From an uncultured Acidimicrobiales bacterium (GTDB lineage Bacteria; Actinomycetota; Acidimicrobiia; Acidimicrobiales; SZUA-35), in the NCBI GenBank assembly GCA_937925335.1, contig CALEWY010000008.1, positions 126,066 through 190,065 on the forward strand: a DNA stretch of 64,000 nt. The letters are read 5' to 3'. Positions 46,702 through 56,130 of the stretch are shown here, in pieces; within the stretch, counting starts at the first letter, position 1, and every line of letters starts with the position of its first letter. The notes beneath the pieces are model-generated. The model did no database searches. It saw only the letters and a program-made list of their open reading frames with translations, and was not told the DNA's origin. A program made the position numbers and the translations under genes.

Positions 46702-47973
46702 GTGTCCGGCGAGACCGGCTCGCTGGCGGGCAAGCGGATCGTTCTTGGCGTCACCGGCGGGATCGCCGCATACAAATCGATCGAGGTGTGCCGTCGACTC
46801 GTCGACCTTGGGGCGCACGTCATCCCCGTCCTCACCGACGCGGCTCTCAACATGGTTGGGCCAACCACCTTTACGGCGCTTGCATCCGAGCCACCGAAGA
46901 CGAGCCTCTGGAAAGACTCCAACCCCATCCCGCACACGACGATGGGGCAAACCTGCGATGCGATCGTGGTCGCACCGGCGACCGCTCGGATCATCTCCGA
47001 CTACCGCACTGGACGTTCCGGCGATCTGCTGAGCGCCACGCTCATCGCCACCGAGGCTCCGGTCATCCTCTGCCCGGCCATGCACACTGAGATGTGGGCT
47101 CACCCGGCTGTACAGGACAACATTGCGGTGTTGACCGAGCGTGGGACGATCATCGTCAACCCCGAACCCGGTCGCCTCGCAGGCGGCGACATCGGCCATG
47201 GCCGTCTCGCTGCGCCGGCCACAATCGTGGATCACGTCGTTGATGGACTGAGCACCGATGCGCTGACCGGCATCGGCGCGGTGGGCTCGCTCCAGGGTCG
47301 CCGGATCGTCGTGACCGCTGGCGGAACCCGAGAAGCGATCGACCCCGTCCGGTTCATCGGGAATCGGTCGACCGGTAAGCAAGGCTTGGAGCTGGCGAAG
47401 GTGGCACACCGTCGAGGCGCACAAGTCACGCTCATCACCACGATCTCCAGCCACTCGGCTGAGGCCCCGCCCGAGATCGACGTCGTCCCCGTCATCACCG
47501 CCGCCGAAATGGAAGCAGCAGCAACGGATGCCGCCGCCGGTGCAGACGTGGTCATCATGGCAGCAGCTGTCGCTGACTTTCGGCCGGCCGCGACTGCCGA
47601 CCACAAGATCAAGAAGGGTGATGGTGTCCCGCAGGTCGTGCTCGAACCAACGAACGACATCCTGGCCGGACTCGGCGCATCGAAGCCTGCCGGGCAGGTG
47701 CTTGTCGGGTTCGCAGCCGAGACCGATGATCTGATCGAGAACGCCGCAGGCAAGCTCAAACGCAAGAACGCCGACTTCATCGTTGCCAACGATGTGTCGG
47801 CCCCCGGCGTTGGCTTTGGCCACGACACCAACGCCGTCACGATCCTGGGATCCGATGGATCCTCGGTGGTCGTCGATTTGGTCAGCAAAACCACCATCGC
47901 CGCAGCGGTACTGGATACCGTGACCAACGCCTTGTCGCCCTCAAGCTCGAACCCGGCGATCAAGCAACAGTGA
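46702..47973 (+). CDS. coaBC: Bifunctional phosphopantothenoylcysteine decarboxylase/phosphopantothenate-cysteine ligase
   Basis: KRIVLGVTGGIAAYKSIEVCRRL; CPAMHTEMWAHPAVQ; VTAGGTREAIDPVRFIGNRSTGKQG. Confidence 0.96.
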   Translation: MSGETGSLAGKRIVLGVTGGIAAYKSIEVCRRLVDLGAHVIPVLTDAALNMVGPTTFTALASEPPKTSLWKDSNPIPHTTMGQTCDAIVVAPATARIISDYRTGRSGDLLSATLIATEAPVILCPAMHTEMWAHPAVQDNIAVLTERGTIIVNPEPGRLAGGDIGHGRLAAPATIVDHVVDGLSTDALTGIGAVGSLQGRRIVVTAGGTREAIDPVRFIGNRSTGKQGLELAKVAHRRGAQVTLITTISSHSAEAPPEIDVVPVITAAEMEAAATDAAAGADVVIMAAAVADFRPAATADHKIKKGDGVPQVVLEPTNDILAGLGASKPAGQVLVGFAAETDDLIENAAGKLKRKNADFIVANDVSAPGVGFGHDTNAVTILGSDGSSVVVDLVSKTTIAAAVLDTVTNALSPSSSNPAIKQQ

Positions 47974-48040
47974 TCTCAAACACAGTGATCTCAAACAGAG
48001 TGATCTCAAACAGAGTGATTTCAAGCACAGCGAAGTCACA
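47968..48040 (+). repeat. 15-nt tandem repeat (~4.9 copies) spanning the coaBC stop and metK leader
   Basis: cagtgatctcaaaca / cagtgatctcaaaca / gagtgatctcaaaca / gagtgatttcaagca / cagcgaagtcaca. Confidence 0.95.
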
Positions 48041-48065
48041 GCCCAAGGAATAGGGACGAATACAC

Positions 48066-49259
48066 GTGAACAACTTCACCTTCACCTCGGAATCGGTCAC
48101 CGAAGGCCATCCGGACAAGATGGCGGATCAAATTTCCGACAGCATTCTCGATGCGCTGTTCGAGCAGGATCCGATGAGCCGTGTGGCGTGCGAAACCCTC
48201 GTCACCACCGGTCTCGCGATCGTCGCTGGTGAGATCACGACCTCGGCCTATGTCGACATTCCTTCGGTGGTGCGTAACACGATCACCAACATTGGTTATG
48301 ACCGTGAGAGCTACGGCTTTGATGGCAACACCTGCGGTGTGATGGTCACGATCGATGAGCAGTCCGCTGATATCGCTCAGGGCGTCGACAAAAGCGAAGA
48401 GGTTCGCTCCGGTGGCGGATCTGACGACATTGATGACCAGGGCGCTGGCGACCAGGGCATGATGTTTGGTTACGCCTGTGAAGAGACCGACGAGCTGATG
48501 CCGTTGCCGATCCACACCGCGCACCGCATGGCGGAGCGTTTGGCCGAGGTCCGGAAGGCCGGCACGGTTCCGTATCTTCGCCCCGACGGTAAGACCCAGG
48601 TCACCTTTGATTACGAGGATGGCAAGCCCGTTCGTTTGCGCACGGTGCTGGTTTCAACCCAGCATGACGATGGCATCGATCGTGACACCATGATCCGTCC
48701 TGATCTCATCGAGCACGTGATCCGCCCCGTGATCCCTGAGGCGTTCGCCGGGGATGACTACGAGGTGCTGGTCAACCCGACCGGTCGTTTCGTGATCGGT
48801 GGTCCGGTTGGTGATGCTGGTTTGACCGGCCGCAAGATCATCGTGGACACCTATGGCGGTTCCGCTCGTCATGGTGGTGGTGCGTTCTCCGGCAAGGACC
48901 CGTCAAAGGTTGACCGTTCCGCTGCGTACGCGACCCGTTGGGTTGCGAAGAACATCGTGGCTGCTGGCGCTGCTGAGCGTTGTGAAGTGCAGGTCGCGTA
49001 TGCGATTGGTGTCGCTCGTCCGATGTCGGTGATGGTTGAAACCTTCGGCACGGAGAAGGTTGACCCGGCTGCGATCGCGGCGTCGGTGAATGACGTGTTC
49101 GATCTTCGTCCAGCTGCGATCGTGCGTGATCTCGAGCTGCGTCAGCCGATTTACGCTCGCACCGCGGCGTATGGTCACTTTGGTCGCCAGGACGGCAGCG
49201 GGTTCACCTGGGAGCGCACCGATCGTGTCGACGCTCTCAAATCAGCCCTCAACCTCTAG
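48066..49259 (+). CDS. metK: S-adenosylmethionine synthetase
   Basis: [62 protein letters not shown]. Confidence 0.98.
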   Translation: MNNFTFTSESVTEGHPDKMADQISDSILDALFEQDPMSRVACETLVTTGLAIVAGEITTSAYVDIPSVVRNTITNIGYDRESYGFDGNTCGVMVTIDEQSADIAQGVDKSEEVRSGGGSDDIDDQGAGDQGMMFGYACEETDELMPLPIHTAHRMAERLAEVRKAGTVPYLRPDGKTQVTFDYEDGKPVRLRTVLVSTQHDDGIDRDTMIRPDLIEHVIRPVIPEAFAGDDYEVLVNPTGRFVIGGPVGDAGLTGRKIIVDTYGGSARHGGGAFSGKDPSKVDRSAAYATRWVAKNIVAAGAAERCEVQVAYAIGVARPMSVMVETFGTEKVDPAAIAASVNDVFDLRPAAIVRDLELRQPIYARTAAYGHFGRQDGSGFTWERTDRVDALKSALNL

Positions 49260-49337
49260 TCAGCGGTTCGCCGCCATCGCTCTGATGAGCGGCTTCGCTG
49301 CGGTCATCACGCGCACTGCCTCGCGTGAGGGGCGTTC

Positions 49338-51056
49338 GTGATCGTCCGTGTGATGCCCGACGTGTCGGGTATCGACAAAGTCTTCGACTACATCGTCCCC
49401 GACCGTTGGGTCGGGGCTGTGCAGGTCGGAAGCCTGGTGCGCGTCGACCTCCATGGTCGGCGCGTTGCTGGCTGGGTCGTCGCGCTCGACGTCGAGCCAC
49501 CCGCCGGGGTCACGCTGCGAGAGGTCACGAAGGTCTCGTCACTTGGTCCCGATGCAGGCACCATCGAACTGGCTCGCTGGGCCGCCCATCGCTGGTCGGG
49601 CCGCGTCGTGCCCGTCATGAAGCAGACGATGCCAGACACGATGGTCGAGTCGTTGCCGGCCGGCCCCGGCGATCGGTCGCTTCCTGCCGGGCCGGCGGAG
49701 GTTGTCGAGGCATTCGGCGAGCCAGGCGTGACCGTCGTGCAGCTTCCACCGGCCGCCGATCGCTTTGCGTATCTGCTTGAGAGCGCTCGACTCGGCGACG
49801 GCATTGCGATCGTGCCCGGAGTTGGCGACGCTCGATTCTTGGGTGGTCAGCTCCGCCGAGCGGGAGGACGCGTCGCGCTCGCCGGAAGGGACTGGGCGCT
49901 CGGCGCCGCCGGGGGCACCGTGATCGGTGCGCGCTCCGCTGTGTGGGCTCGAACCCGTTCGCTGCAATCGATCGTGGTGTTCGACGAACACGACGAATCG
50001 CTCCAGAACGAACGCAATCCCACGTGGAACGCCCGTGATGTTGCGATCGAGCGTGCTCGTCGAGCTGGCTCGCCCTGTGTGCTCGTGTCGGCATCCCCAT
50101 CGGTAGCGGCGCTTGCGGTTGCTGATCGAGTGCTCCGGCCGAGTCGGACGATCGAACGTGCCGGGTGGCCGATCGTCGAAGTGGTCGATCGTCGCGATGG
50201 TGACCCAGCCCGCTCGGGCCTCTTCTCCGAGGAGTTCGTCGCGGCGCTGCGAGCGACCTCTGGGCGGGTGGTCTGCATCCTGAACCGAAAGGGGCGGGCG
50301 CCGATGCTGGCGTGTGGATCATGCGGTGAGCTGGTGCGAACGAACGATGGTGAACACCTGATGTCGGAGATCGATGGTGAACTCGTCGCATCAACGGGGG
50401 AGCGGCGTCCAAAGATCTGCTCCGCTTGTGCAGGGACCAAACTGAAACGTCTCCGACTCGGTGTGAATCGAGTGCGCGAGGAGCTCGAGGCGCTCGCCAA
50501 TGAGCCGGTCGGCGAGGTGACGGCGGAAACGAAGGCCGAGGAGTTGGAGTCGACTCGGATCGTCGTTGGCACCGAAGCCGTGCTGCACCGGGTGTTCGAT
50601 GCTGGTCTGATCGCATTCCTCGATTTCGATCAGGAGCTTTTGGCGCCTCGTTATCGAGCGGGCGAGCAGGCGATGGCGCTCATCACGAGAGCGGCCCGCA
50701 TCGTTGGGCCGAGAGACAACGGGGGGCGAGTGGTGATCCAAACCCGATCGGCTGAACACCGAGTGGTGAAGGCGTCGTTGCACGCCGACCCAACCGCCTT
50801 TGCTGCGGATGAGTTGGCCATCCGTGAGGCCGCAAACTTCCCTCCCGCCTCCGCCCTGGCAGAAGTGAGCGGATCGGGCGCCGCCGAGTTGGTCGATCCG
50901 CTCATGCTTCGACTCGATGTTGATGTGCTCGGCCCGCGAGCTGATGGCCGATATCTCTTGAGGGCAGCAGACGCGGACACCCTGGCCGACATCATCGCCG
51001 ACACACCACGGCCAAAGGCCCGAACCAGGGTGGCCGTCGACCCACCACGGGTGTAG
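49338..51056 (+). CDS. priA: PriA-like primosomal protein N' (helicase motifs degenerate)
   Basis: IDKVFDYIVPDRWVGAVQVGSLVRVDLHGRRVAGWVV; synteny metK-priA-(def-fmt); no Walker A. Confidence 0.88.
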   Translation: MIVRVMPDVSGIDKVFDYIVPDRWVGAVQVGSLVRVDLHGRRVAGWVVALDVEPPAGVTLREVTKVSSLGPDAGTIELARWAAHRWSGRVVPVMKQTMPDTMVESLPAGPGDRSLPAGPAEVVEAFGEPGVTVVQLPPAADRFAYLLESARLGDGIAIVPGVGDARFLGGQLRRAGGRVALAGRDWALGAAGGTVIGARSAVWARTRSLQSIVVFDEHDESLQNERNPTWNARDVAIERARRAGSPCVLVSASPSVAALAVADRVLRPSRTIERAGWPIVEVVDRRDGDPARSGLFSEEFVAALRATSGRVVCILNRKGRAPMLACGSCGELVRTNDGEHLMSEIDGELVASTGERRPKICSACAGTKLKRLRLGVNRVREELEALANEPVGEVTAETKAEELESTRIVVGTEAVLHRVFDAGLIAFLDFDQELLAPRYRAGEQAMALITRAARIVGPRDNGGRVVIQTRSAEHRVVKASLHADPTAFAADELAIREAANFPPASALAEVSGSGAAELVDPLMLRLDVDVLGPRADGRYLLRAADADTLADIIADTPRPKARTRVAVDPPRV

Positions 51057-51070
51057 TTCTCTGGTCGACG

Positions 51071-51170
51071 TCTCCCGGAGGGAGTGAGAACTGGGCCTGC
51101 GTGGCCGTCGTTCGCTTCGCTCTCTTGCCGAGTTGTTCGCGGGGCCTGCGTGGCCCGAAGGTCTCCCTCA
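51071..51170 (+). repeat. Divergent hairpin-repeat locus D after priA (CTCCCGGAGGGAG; GGGCCTGCGTGGCC twice)
   Basis: Shares the GGGCCT(C/G)CGTGGCC and CCCGGAGGGAGT words with units A-C, in different order. Confidence 0.5.
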
Positions 51171-51174
51171 GGGT

Positions 51175-51190
51175 GTGGTCGCGTGACCAC
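51175..51190 (+). other. Perfect 6-bp inverted repeat GTGGTC-GCGT-GACCAC
   Basis: Direct reading; upstream of the lipoprotein gene. Confidence 0.55.
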
Positions 51191-51289
51191 TGGCACGGCA
51201 CTTCTGTCAGCGCCAGAACGTACCGATGCATAGAACGTCGTCATCGTTGGGGTATCGGCAAACGCCGCTTACCTGGAGGGAAACACACA

Positions 51290-51901
51290 ATGTTGGTCAC
51301 CACTCGTCGCCTCGTCGCACCTGCACTTGGATTGCTCTTTGCTCTGACGTTCACGAGCTGCGGCAAGATCGTCGAAACCGCCTTTGAAGAGGGCCTCGAA
51401 GAAGCCGTCGAGCGAGATTCGGGCGAAGACGTTGAGATCGACTTCAACTTCGACGACGAGGACGGATCGATCTCGATCTCGGGTGACGATGGTGACGTCG
51501 AACTGTCGTTGAACGGCGATGAGGACGGAACCCTCATCTCGGGTACCGACGAGGACGGCAACGACTTCTCGATGTCGTCCAGTCAGGACTTCCCGGAGGA
51601 TTGGCCAAGCGAGATCCCGGCGCCGCCAGGAACAGCGATTGGTTCGACGGTGATGAGCGACAACTCACTGTCGTTCGTGTCCGTGATCATGCAGACGGGC
51701 AACGCCATGAGCGATCACGAGAGCTACCTGAACACGCTCACGAGCTCTGGGTTTGAGGTCGTGAGCAATGCGGAGTTCACCACCGATGGTGTGAAGTCGG
51801 TCTTCACGCAGGCCAGCTCATCGAGCTGGGACGTGTCGCTGACCGCCACCGAAGACGGCGACGGTCAGTTGGTCGTCACCCTTCAGGAAAAGACGGAGTA
51901 G
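51290..51901 (+). CDS. Putative acidic lipoprotein of unknown function
   Basis: Signal plus lipobox-like LFALTFTSC; D/E/S/G-rich mature protein; SD GGAGGG upstream of ATG 51290. Confidence 0.75.
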   Translation: MLVTTRRLVAPALGLLFALTFTSCGKIVETAFEEGLEEAVERDSGEDVEIDFNFDDEDGSISISGDDGDVELSLNGDEDGTLISGTDEDGNDFSMSSSQDFPEDWPSEIPAPPGTAIGSTVMSDNSLSFVSVIMQTGNAMSDHESYLNTLTSSGFEVVSNAEFTTDGVKSVFTQASSSSWDVSLTATEDGDGQLVVTLQEKTE

Positions 51902-51922
51902 CGGAGGCGGCCGGTTCTCGAC

Positions 51923-52930
51923 TCAGCCCTTGAGTTCGGCTCGCACCTGGTCGAGGACGCCACCGTCGTCGGAACCCATCGTGTTGAAGCTGAGACGCTG
52001 GACGGTGTCGCCGTAGCGGCTGGTGAGGCCGGCTGCGACGTCGCCGGGTTCGGCGACAACGGCGAAGGCGTCGAGAACATCGTCGTCGATGAGGCCGGCC
52101 ATGGTGTCCCACTCGCCCTGCTTCGACAGGGCGTTGAGCTCACCTTGGAGCTCACCCCAGCCGTGGTGTTCGAGCACTGGTCGATATGAGGGGGTCGAGC
52201 CGTAGAACGAGATCTGCTTGCGGACGGCCAACTTGTTGGCTTCCATCGACTCTTCGGTCGATCCGGTGACGACGAATGCGGGCAGGCACACCTCGAAGTC
52301 GTCAGCCGATCGGCCGCTGATCTCACGGCCGGCCTGCAGGTTGGGAATCGTGACATCTCGAAGGAACTCGCTCGTGGTGAACGGATGGCAGAAGAAGCCA
52401 TCACAAACCTCGCCGGCGACTCGGGTCATCAGTGGGCCAACACCAGCGACGTACACGCGAGGCTTGCCGTGGGGGTTCGGGCCAGGGTTGAAGAACGGCG
52501 TCATCAGCGTGTGCTGGTAGAAGTCACCTCGGAAGTCGAGCTTGGTCCCGTCCTGCCAGCAATCCCAGATTGCGTGGCAGGCCTGCACCATCTCACGCAT
52601 CCGCGCTGCGGGCTTGCTCCACTCCATCGAGAAGCGCTTGGTGATGTGGGGCTTGATCTGCGATCCGAGACCAAGAACGAAACGCCCCTCGGACAGAGCG
52701 TTGAGATCGTGGCCGATGTTGGCGAGCAGCATCGGGTTGCGAGCAAACGCAACCGCGATCGAGGTGCCGAGCGTGATGGACTCCGTCGCCGGAGCAGCAA
52801 GGGTCAGCGGAAAGAACGGATCATGGCTGGTCTCGGCGGTCCAAACAGCGTCATACCCGCCGTCTTCAGCTGCCTTCGCATTGTCAGCGGCCTTGGCAAG
52901 GTTTGACGAGATTGAGGTGTCGATCAGCAT
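51923..52930 (-). CDS. LLM-class (F420-dependent type) oxidoreductase
   Basis: DAVWTAETSHDPFFPLTLAAPATESITLGTSIAVAFARNPMLLANIGHDLNALSEGRFVLGLGSQ; start at internal Met MLIDTSISSNL. Confidence 0.9.
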   Translation of the reverse strand: MLIDTSISSNLAKAADNAKAAEDGGYDAVWTAETSHDPFFPLTLAAPATESITLGTSIAVAFARNPMLLANIGHDLNALSEGRFVLGLGSQIKPHITKRFSMEWSKPAARMREMVQACHAIWDCWQDGTKLDFRGDFYQHTLMTPFFNPGPNPHGKPRVYVAGVGPLMTRVAGEVCDGFFCHPFTTSEFLRDVTIPNLQAGREISGRSADDFEVCLPAFVVTGSTEESMEANKLAVRKQISFYGSTPSYRPVLEHHGWGELQGELNALSKQGEWDTMAGLIDDDVLDAFAVVAEPGDVAAGLTSRYGDTVQRLSFNTMGSDDGGVLDQVRAELKG

Positions 52931-52966
52931 CCGCCGATTCTCGCCGCTCCCGACCCCAAAAACCAA

Positions 52967-53062
52967 ACCTGCGTAACAAGTGGGGTCAAACCTCGATTTA
53001 CGCAGGTTCACGGCGTGCGCAACCTGCGTAAATCGAGGTCTGACCCCAGGGCTTACGCAGGT
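52967..53062. repeat. Pair of inverted 42-bp units separated by 12 bp; each unit has 10-bp terminal inverted repeats
   Basis: acctgcgtaacaagtggggtcaaacctcgatttacgcaggtt - cacggcgtgcgc - aacctgcgtaaatcgaggtctgaccccagggcttacgcaggt. Confidence 0.95.
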
Positions 53063-53698
53063 CTACTTATTTGGCTGGGGAGTGGTGCGGAGGTAGGGCT
53101 TGACGGTGGTGAAGCCGGCGGAGAAAAGCTCGGTGGCTTCATCGTCGCTGAGGGCGGGGGAGACGATGACATCGTCGCCCTGGGTCCAGTTGACGGGTGT
53201 TGCAACCTTGTAGCCGTCGGTGAGTTGCAGGGAGTCGAGGACTCGCAGGATCTCGTCGAAGTTGCGCCCTGTCGAAGCCGGGTAGGTGAGGGTGAGGCGG
53301 ACCTTGTTGTTCGGATCGATGATGAAGACCGAACGAACCGTGAGTGTGTTGTCAGCGTTCGGATGGATCATGTCGTAGAGGTCGGCCACGGTGCGGGTCG
53401 AGTCGTCGATGATCGGGAAGTTGACCGCCGTGCCCTGGGTCTCCTCGATGTCGCCGACCCATGCGTTGTGGTCCTCGACAGAGTCAACGCTCACGGCGAT
53501 CGCCTTTGCGTTGCGAGCGGCGAACTCGTCCTTCAGCTTGGCGGTGTAGCCAAGCTCGGTGGTGCAGACCGGCGTGAAGTCCTTCGGGTGGGAGAACAAG
53601 ATCACCCACTCTCCCTCTTTCCACGAGTGGAACGAGATTTCCCCGTCGGTCGTGTTTGCGGTGAAATCGGGTGCGGTATCTCCAAGACGAATGGCCAT
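53063..53698 (-). CDS. 1-Cys type peroxiredoxin (Prx6-like)
   Basis: MAIRLGDTAPDFTANTTDGEISFHSWKEGEWVILFSHPKDFTPVCTTELG; DDSTRTVADLYDMIHPNA. Confidence 0.94.
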   Translation of the reverse strand: MAIRLGDTAPDFTANTTDGEISFHSWKEGEWVILFSHPKDFTPVCTTELGYTAKLKDEFAARNAKAIAVSVDSVEDHNAWVGDIEETQGTAVNFPIIDDSTRTVADLYDMIHPNADNTLTVRSVFIIDPNNKVRLTLTYPASTGRNFDEILRVLDSLQLTDGYKVATPVNWTQGDDVIVSPALSDDEATELFSAGFTTVKPYLRTTPQPNK

Positions 53699-53846
53699 GC
53701 TGCACAGACTAGAGCCGGTTGTCGTAAAAGCCGATCGGGTTAGTCGGGAATGCCGGGTGCCGTTCGACACAACCGCTCTCAGTCGCGGCTGCCTGCCGTC
53801 TTCGCCAAAGCCGGGGAGGATGATCTGATCGCACTCGCGTGGCGAT

Positions 53847-55562
53847 CTAGCGATCCAAGAAGTCGGTGTTCTCGACCTGTTTGAGTCCGGCGAGCGACAT
53901 GGCGCTCACGATGCCGACCGCCTGGCCAGCGTCATCGACGATGGCGACCGCTGCGGTATCGCTGTCGTTCATCAATCGAGCTGCCTGGATCGCCGGGGCT
54001 TCTGGCAGAAGCGACGGCACGGTTCGCATGCAATCACCTGCTGTTGCGTCGATGCCGACGGTGAACATGGCGTTTGCGATGTCGTGCAACACCAGCAGGC
54101 CGACGTAGCCGGTTTCGTCCTCGACGGGGACAGCGGGGGCGAGCGGACTCACCCCGAACCGATCGACGATCTCGAGGAGCGACTCCGTGGGGGCCACCGA
54201 GCCCATGTCGGTGATGGCGACGGCTGAAGCAGGCAACGTCAGGCGTCGCTCGAGCGCTCCCTGGCGAGCGCTGATCTGGCCGGATGACACCGATTCCTCA
54301 CCCATGAGGACCTGGGCGAGAGCGGTTGCGATCAAAGCGGGGATCACAAACTCGGCGCGACCGGTGGTTTCGGCAACGAACATCACCGCGGCGAGCGGGG
54401 TGCGATAGCCAGCACCGAGCACCGCAGCGAGACCGACGACGGGGAACAAGCCGGTGGACGGAGCGTCGAACACTTCCTGCACGATTCGGCCCAACAACAA
54501 ACCCTGGACCGCCAACGGGATGAAGACTCCGCCAACGCCGCCGCCAGCGAGCGTGGCCGATGTTGCTGTCGCTCTCAACGCAAAGAGCGCCAGGATCACC
54601 CACACCGATAGTTCGTTGTCGAGCACCACCTCAACGGTGAACTCCGCCCCCGGTCCGAGGCTGACGGGAAGTTCAACGAGCGTGTTCGTTGCGAGAACGA
54701 CGAGGCCGAGAGCGACCATTGCGAGCGGGAGCCGATACGTGACCGAAATGGTCTTCGGGGCATCTTTGGCGATTCTCCACAGCCGAGCCATGCCCCGGGC
54801 GACGATGCCGGCGGTGAGCCCGAGCACGATCGCTCCACCGATCTCGTTGGTGAGGTCGAGTTCGGGTCGGCCAACCGGGATCAGGCGGGCGTCGCCAACG
54901 ATCGAGACGAACGTGAGATACGCCGACGCGCTTGCGATCAACGCGGGAACCAGCGCATGGCGAGAAATATCGCGTCGATACGGCGATTCGAGAGCGAACA
55001 ACACACCTGTGGCTGGTGCCTTGAAGACCGCTGCGACACCGGCAGCAGCACCGGCGATCAGCAGAAGGCGGTCACTTCGGTCTCCGGCGATCCTTGGCCA
55101 TCGTCGGCCGATCCACTGACCGATCGTTGAACCGAGCAGGATCGACGGGCCCTCGAGGCCGACCGCGCCGCCTGATCCGATCGTTGCGATGCTGCCAGCG
55201 AGTTTTGGCCCGAGGGATACCGGCTCCATCGGCTCGCTGGAGTGGAAGGCCTTGACGTATGCGTCGGAGGTCGAGGTGCCGTGGCGGTGGAAGGCCCGAC
55301 GAATTGCGGCGGCCAGTGCAAGGCCGACGCCCGGAGCGACGACCCAGAGCCATCGAGGTCCGTGGCTGACTTCGTGCAGCACCACTTCGATGGTGAACCA
55401 CTCGAGACCAGCGACGAGCAGACCAATGGCGCCACCGAGCGCTGCGAAGAGGATGAACCCGAACGCACCCTTTGCGCCCTCGTCACTCACGAGATCGACG
55501 AACTGATGGAGCGCTCGCTCCTCTGGCTCGGTCTCGAGCGGTTCGGGCGACTTGGCGTTCAC
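53847..55562 (-). CDS. ClC family chloride channel/transporter with C-terminal CBS pair
   Basis: GSGGAVGLEGPSILLGS; AAGVAAVFKAPATGVLFALE; GAGYRTPLAAVMFVAETTG; CBS repeats. Confidence 0.93.
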   Translation of the reverse strand: MNAKSPEPLETEPEERALHQFVDLVSDEGAKGAFGFILFAALGGAIGLLVAGLEWFTIEVVLHEVSHGPRWLWVVAPGVGLALAAAIRRAFHRHGTSTSDAYVKAFHSSEPMEPVSLGPKLAGSIATIGSGGAVGLEGPSILLGSTIGQWIGRRWPRIAGDRSDRLLLIAGAAAGVAAVFKAPATGVLFALESPYRRDISRHALVPALIASASAYLTFVSIVGDARLIPVGRPELDLTNEIGGAIVLGLTAGIVARGMARLWRIAKDAPKTISVTYRLPLAMVALGLVVLATNTLVELPVSLGPGAEFTVEVVLDNELSVWVILALFALRATATSATLAGGGVGGVFIPLAVQGLLLGRIVQEVFDAPSTGLFPVVGLAAVLGAGYRTPLAAVMFVAETTGRAEFVIPALIATALAQVLMGEESVSSGQISARQGALERRLTLPASAVAITDMGSVAPTESLLEIVDRFGVSPLAPAVPVEDETGYVGLLVLHDIANAMFTVGIDATAGDCMRTVPSLLPEAPAIQAARLMNDSDTAAVAIVDDAGQAVGIVSAMSLAGLKQVENTDFLDR

Positions 55563-55590
55563 CAGTCCCTGCCCGTCATGAAGCCGCCCG

Positions 55591-56130
55591 TCACGGATTG
55601 CCCATCATGGCTTGCCTGGCGGTTTCGTACAGCGCCAGGGTTCCGGCTTGGGCGACGTTGAGCGACCCGACCTTGCCGAGCTGGGGCAGATAGGCAATGT
55701 GGTCGACCGCGCCGAGTGTCGAGCGATGCACGCCGCGTTCTTCGTGACCGAGAACCAGACAGACGTCAGGCCCCAAATCGAGCTCGAACATCGGGGTGGC
55801 GTCAGCGGTGAGTTCGATTGCGACGACGCTCATGCCGGCATCCTTTGCGGCGCGAACGGCGGTGACCCCGTCCGGTGTCTCGTGCCATTGCAAGAGGCGT
55901 TCGCACCCAAGCGCAGACTTCGCAACAGACTTCTCCGTCGGAAGCGGGGTCGGCGGAACGAGCCACATCGTTTCTGCTCGGTAGGCGGCAGCCGACCGAA
56001 GCAATCCACCGACGTTGAACGGCTTTTGAACACCGTCGAGGATCATCGAGAGCCGGAGTTCGGTCGATCGACGCCAGTCGCGATGAAGTCGCTTCAGTTC
56101 CGTCGGAGAGAGCGGCTTCGGATCGGTCAC
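55591..56130 (-). CDS. TrmH/SpoU family RNA 2'-O-methyltransferase
   Basis: MILDGVQKPFNVGGLLRSAAAYRAETMWLVP; VCLVLGHEERGVHRSTL; AYLPQLGKVGSLNVAQAGTLALYE. Confidence 0.92.
   Translation of the reverse strand: MTDPKPLSPTELKRLHRDWRRSTELRLSMILDGVQKPFNVGGLLRSAAAYRAETMWLVPPTPLPTEKSVAKSALGCERLLQWHETPDGVTAVRAAKDAGMSVVAIELTADATPMFELDLGPDVCLVLGHEERGVHRSTLGAVDHIAYLPQLGKVGSLNVAQAGTLALYETARQAMMGNP

Noticed and set aside
46699-47823. 374-aa minus-strand ORF inside coaBC
   Set aside because: Antisense shadow frame of a conserved enzyme.
47968-48040. Considered a CRISPR-like array
   Set aside because: Units are 15 nt and contiguous with no spacers; simple tandem repeat.
52967-53062. Considered an insertion sequence remnant with transposase
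   Set aside because: No transposase ORF; size and nested symmetry fit a REP/MITE-like unit pair instead.
53015-53743. 242-aa plus-strand ORF starting in the right repeat unit
   Set aside because: Antisense to the peroxiredoxin; its N-terminus is just the inverted repeat translated.
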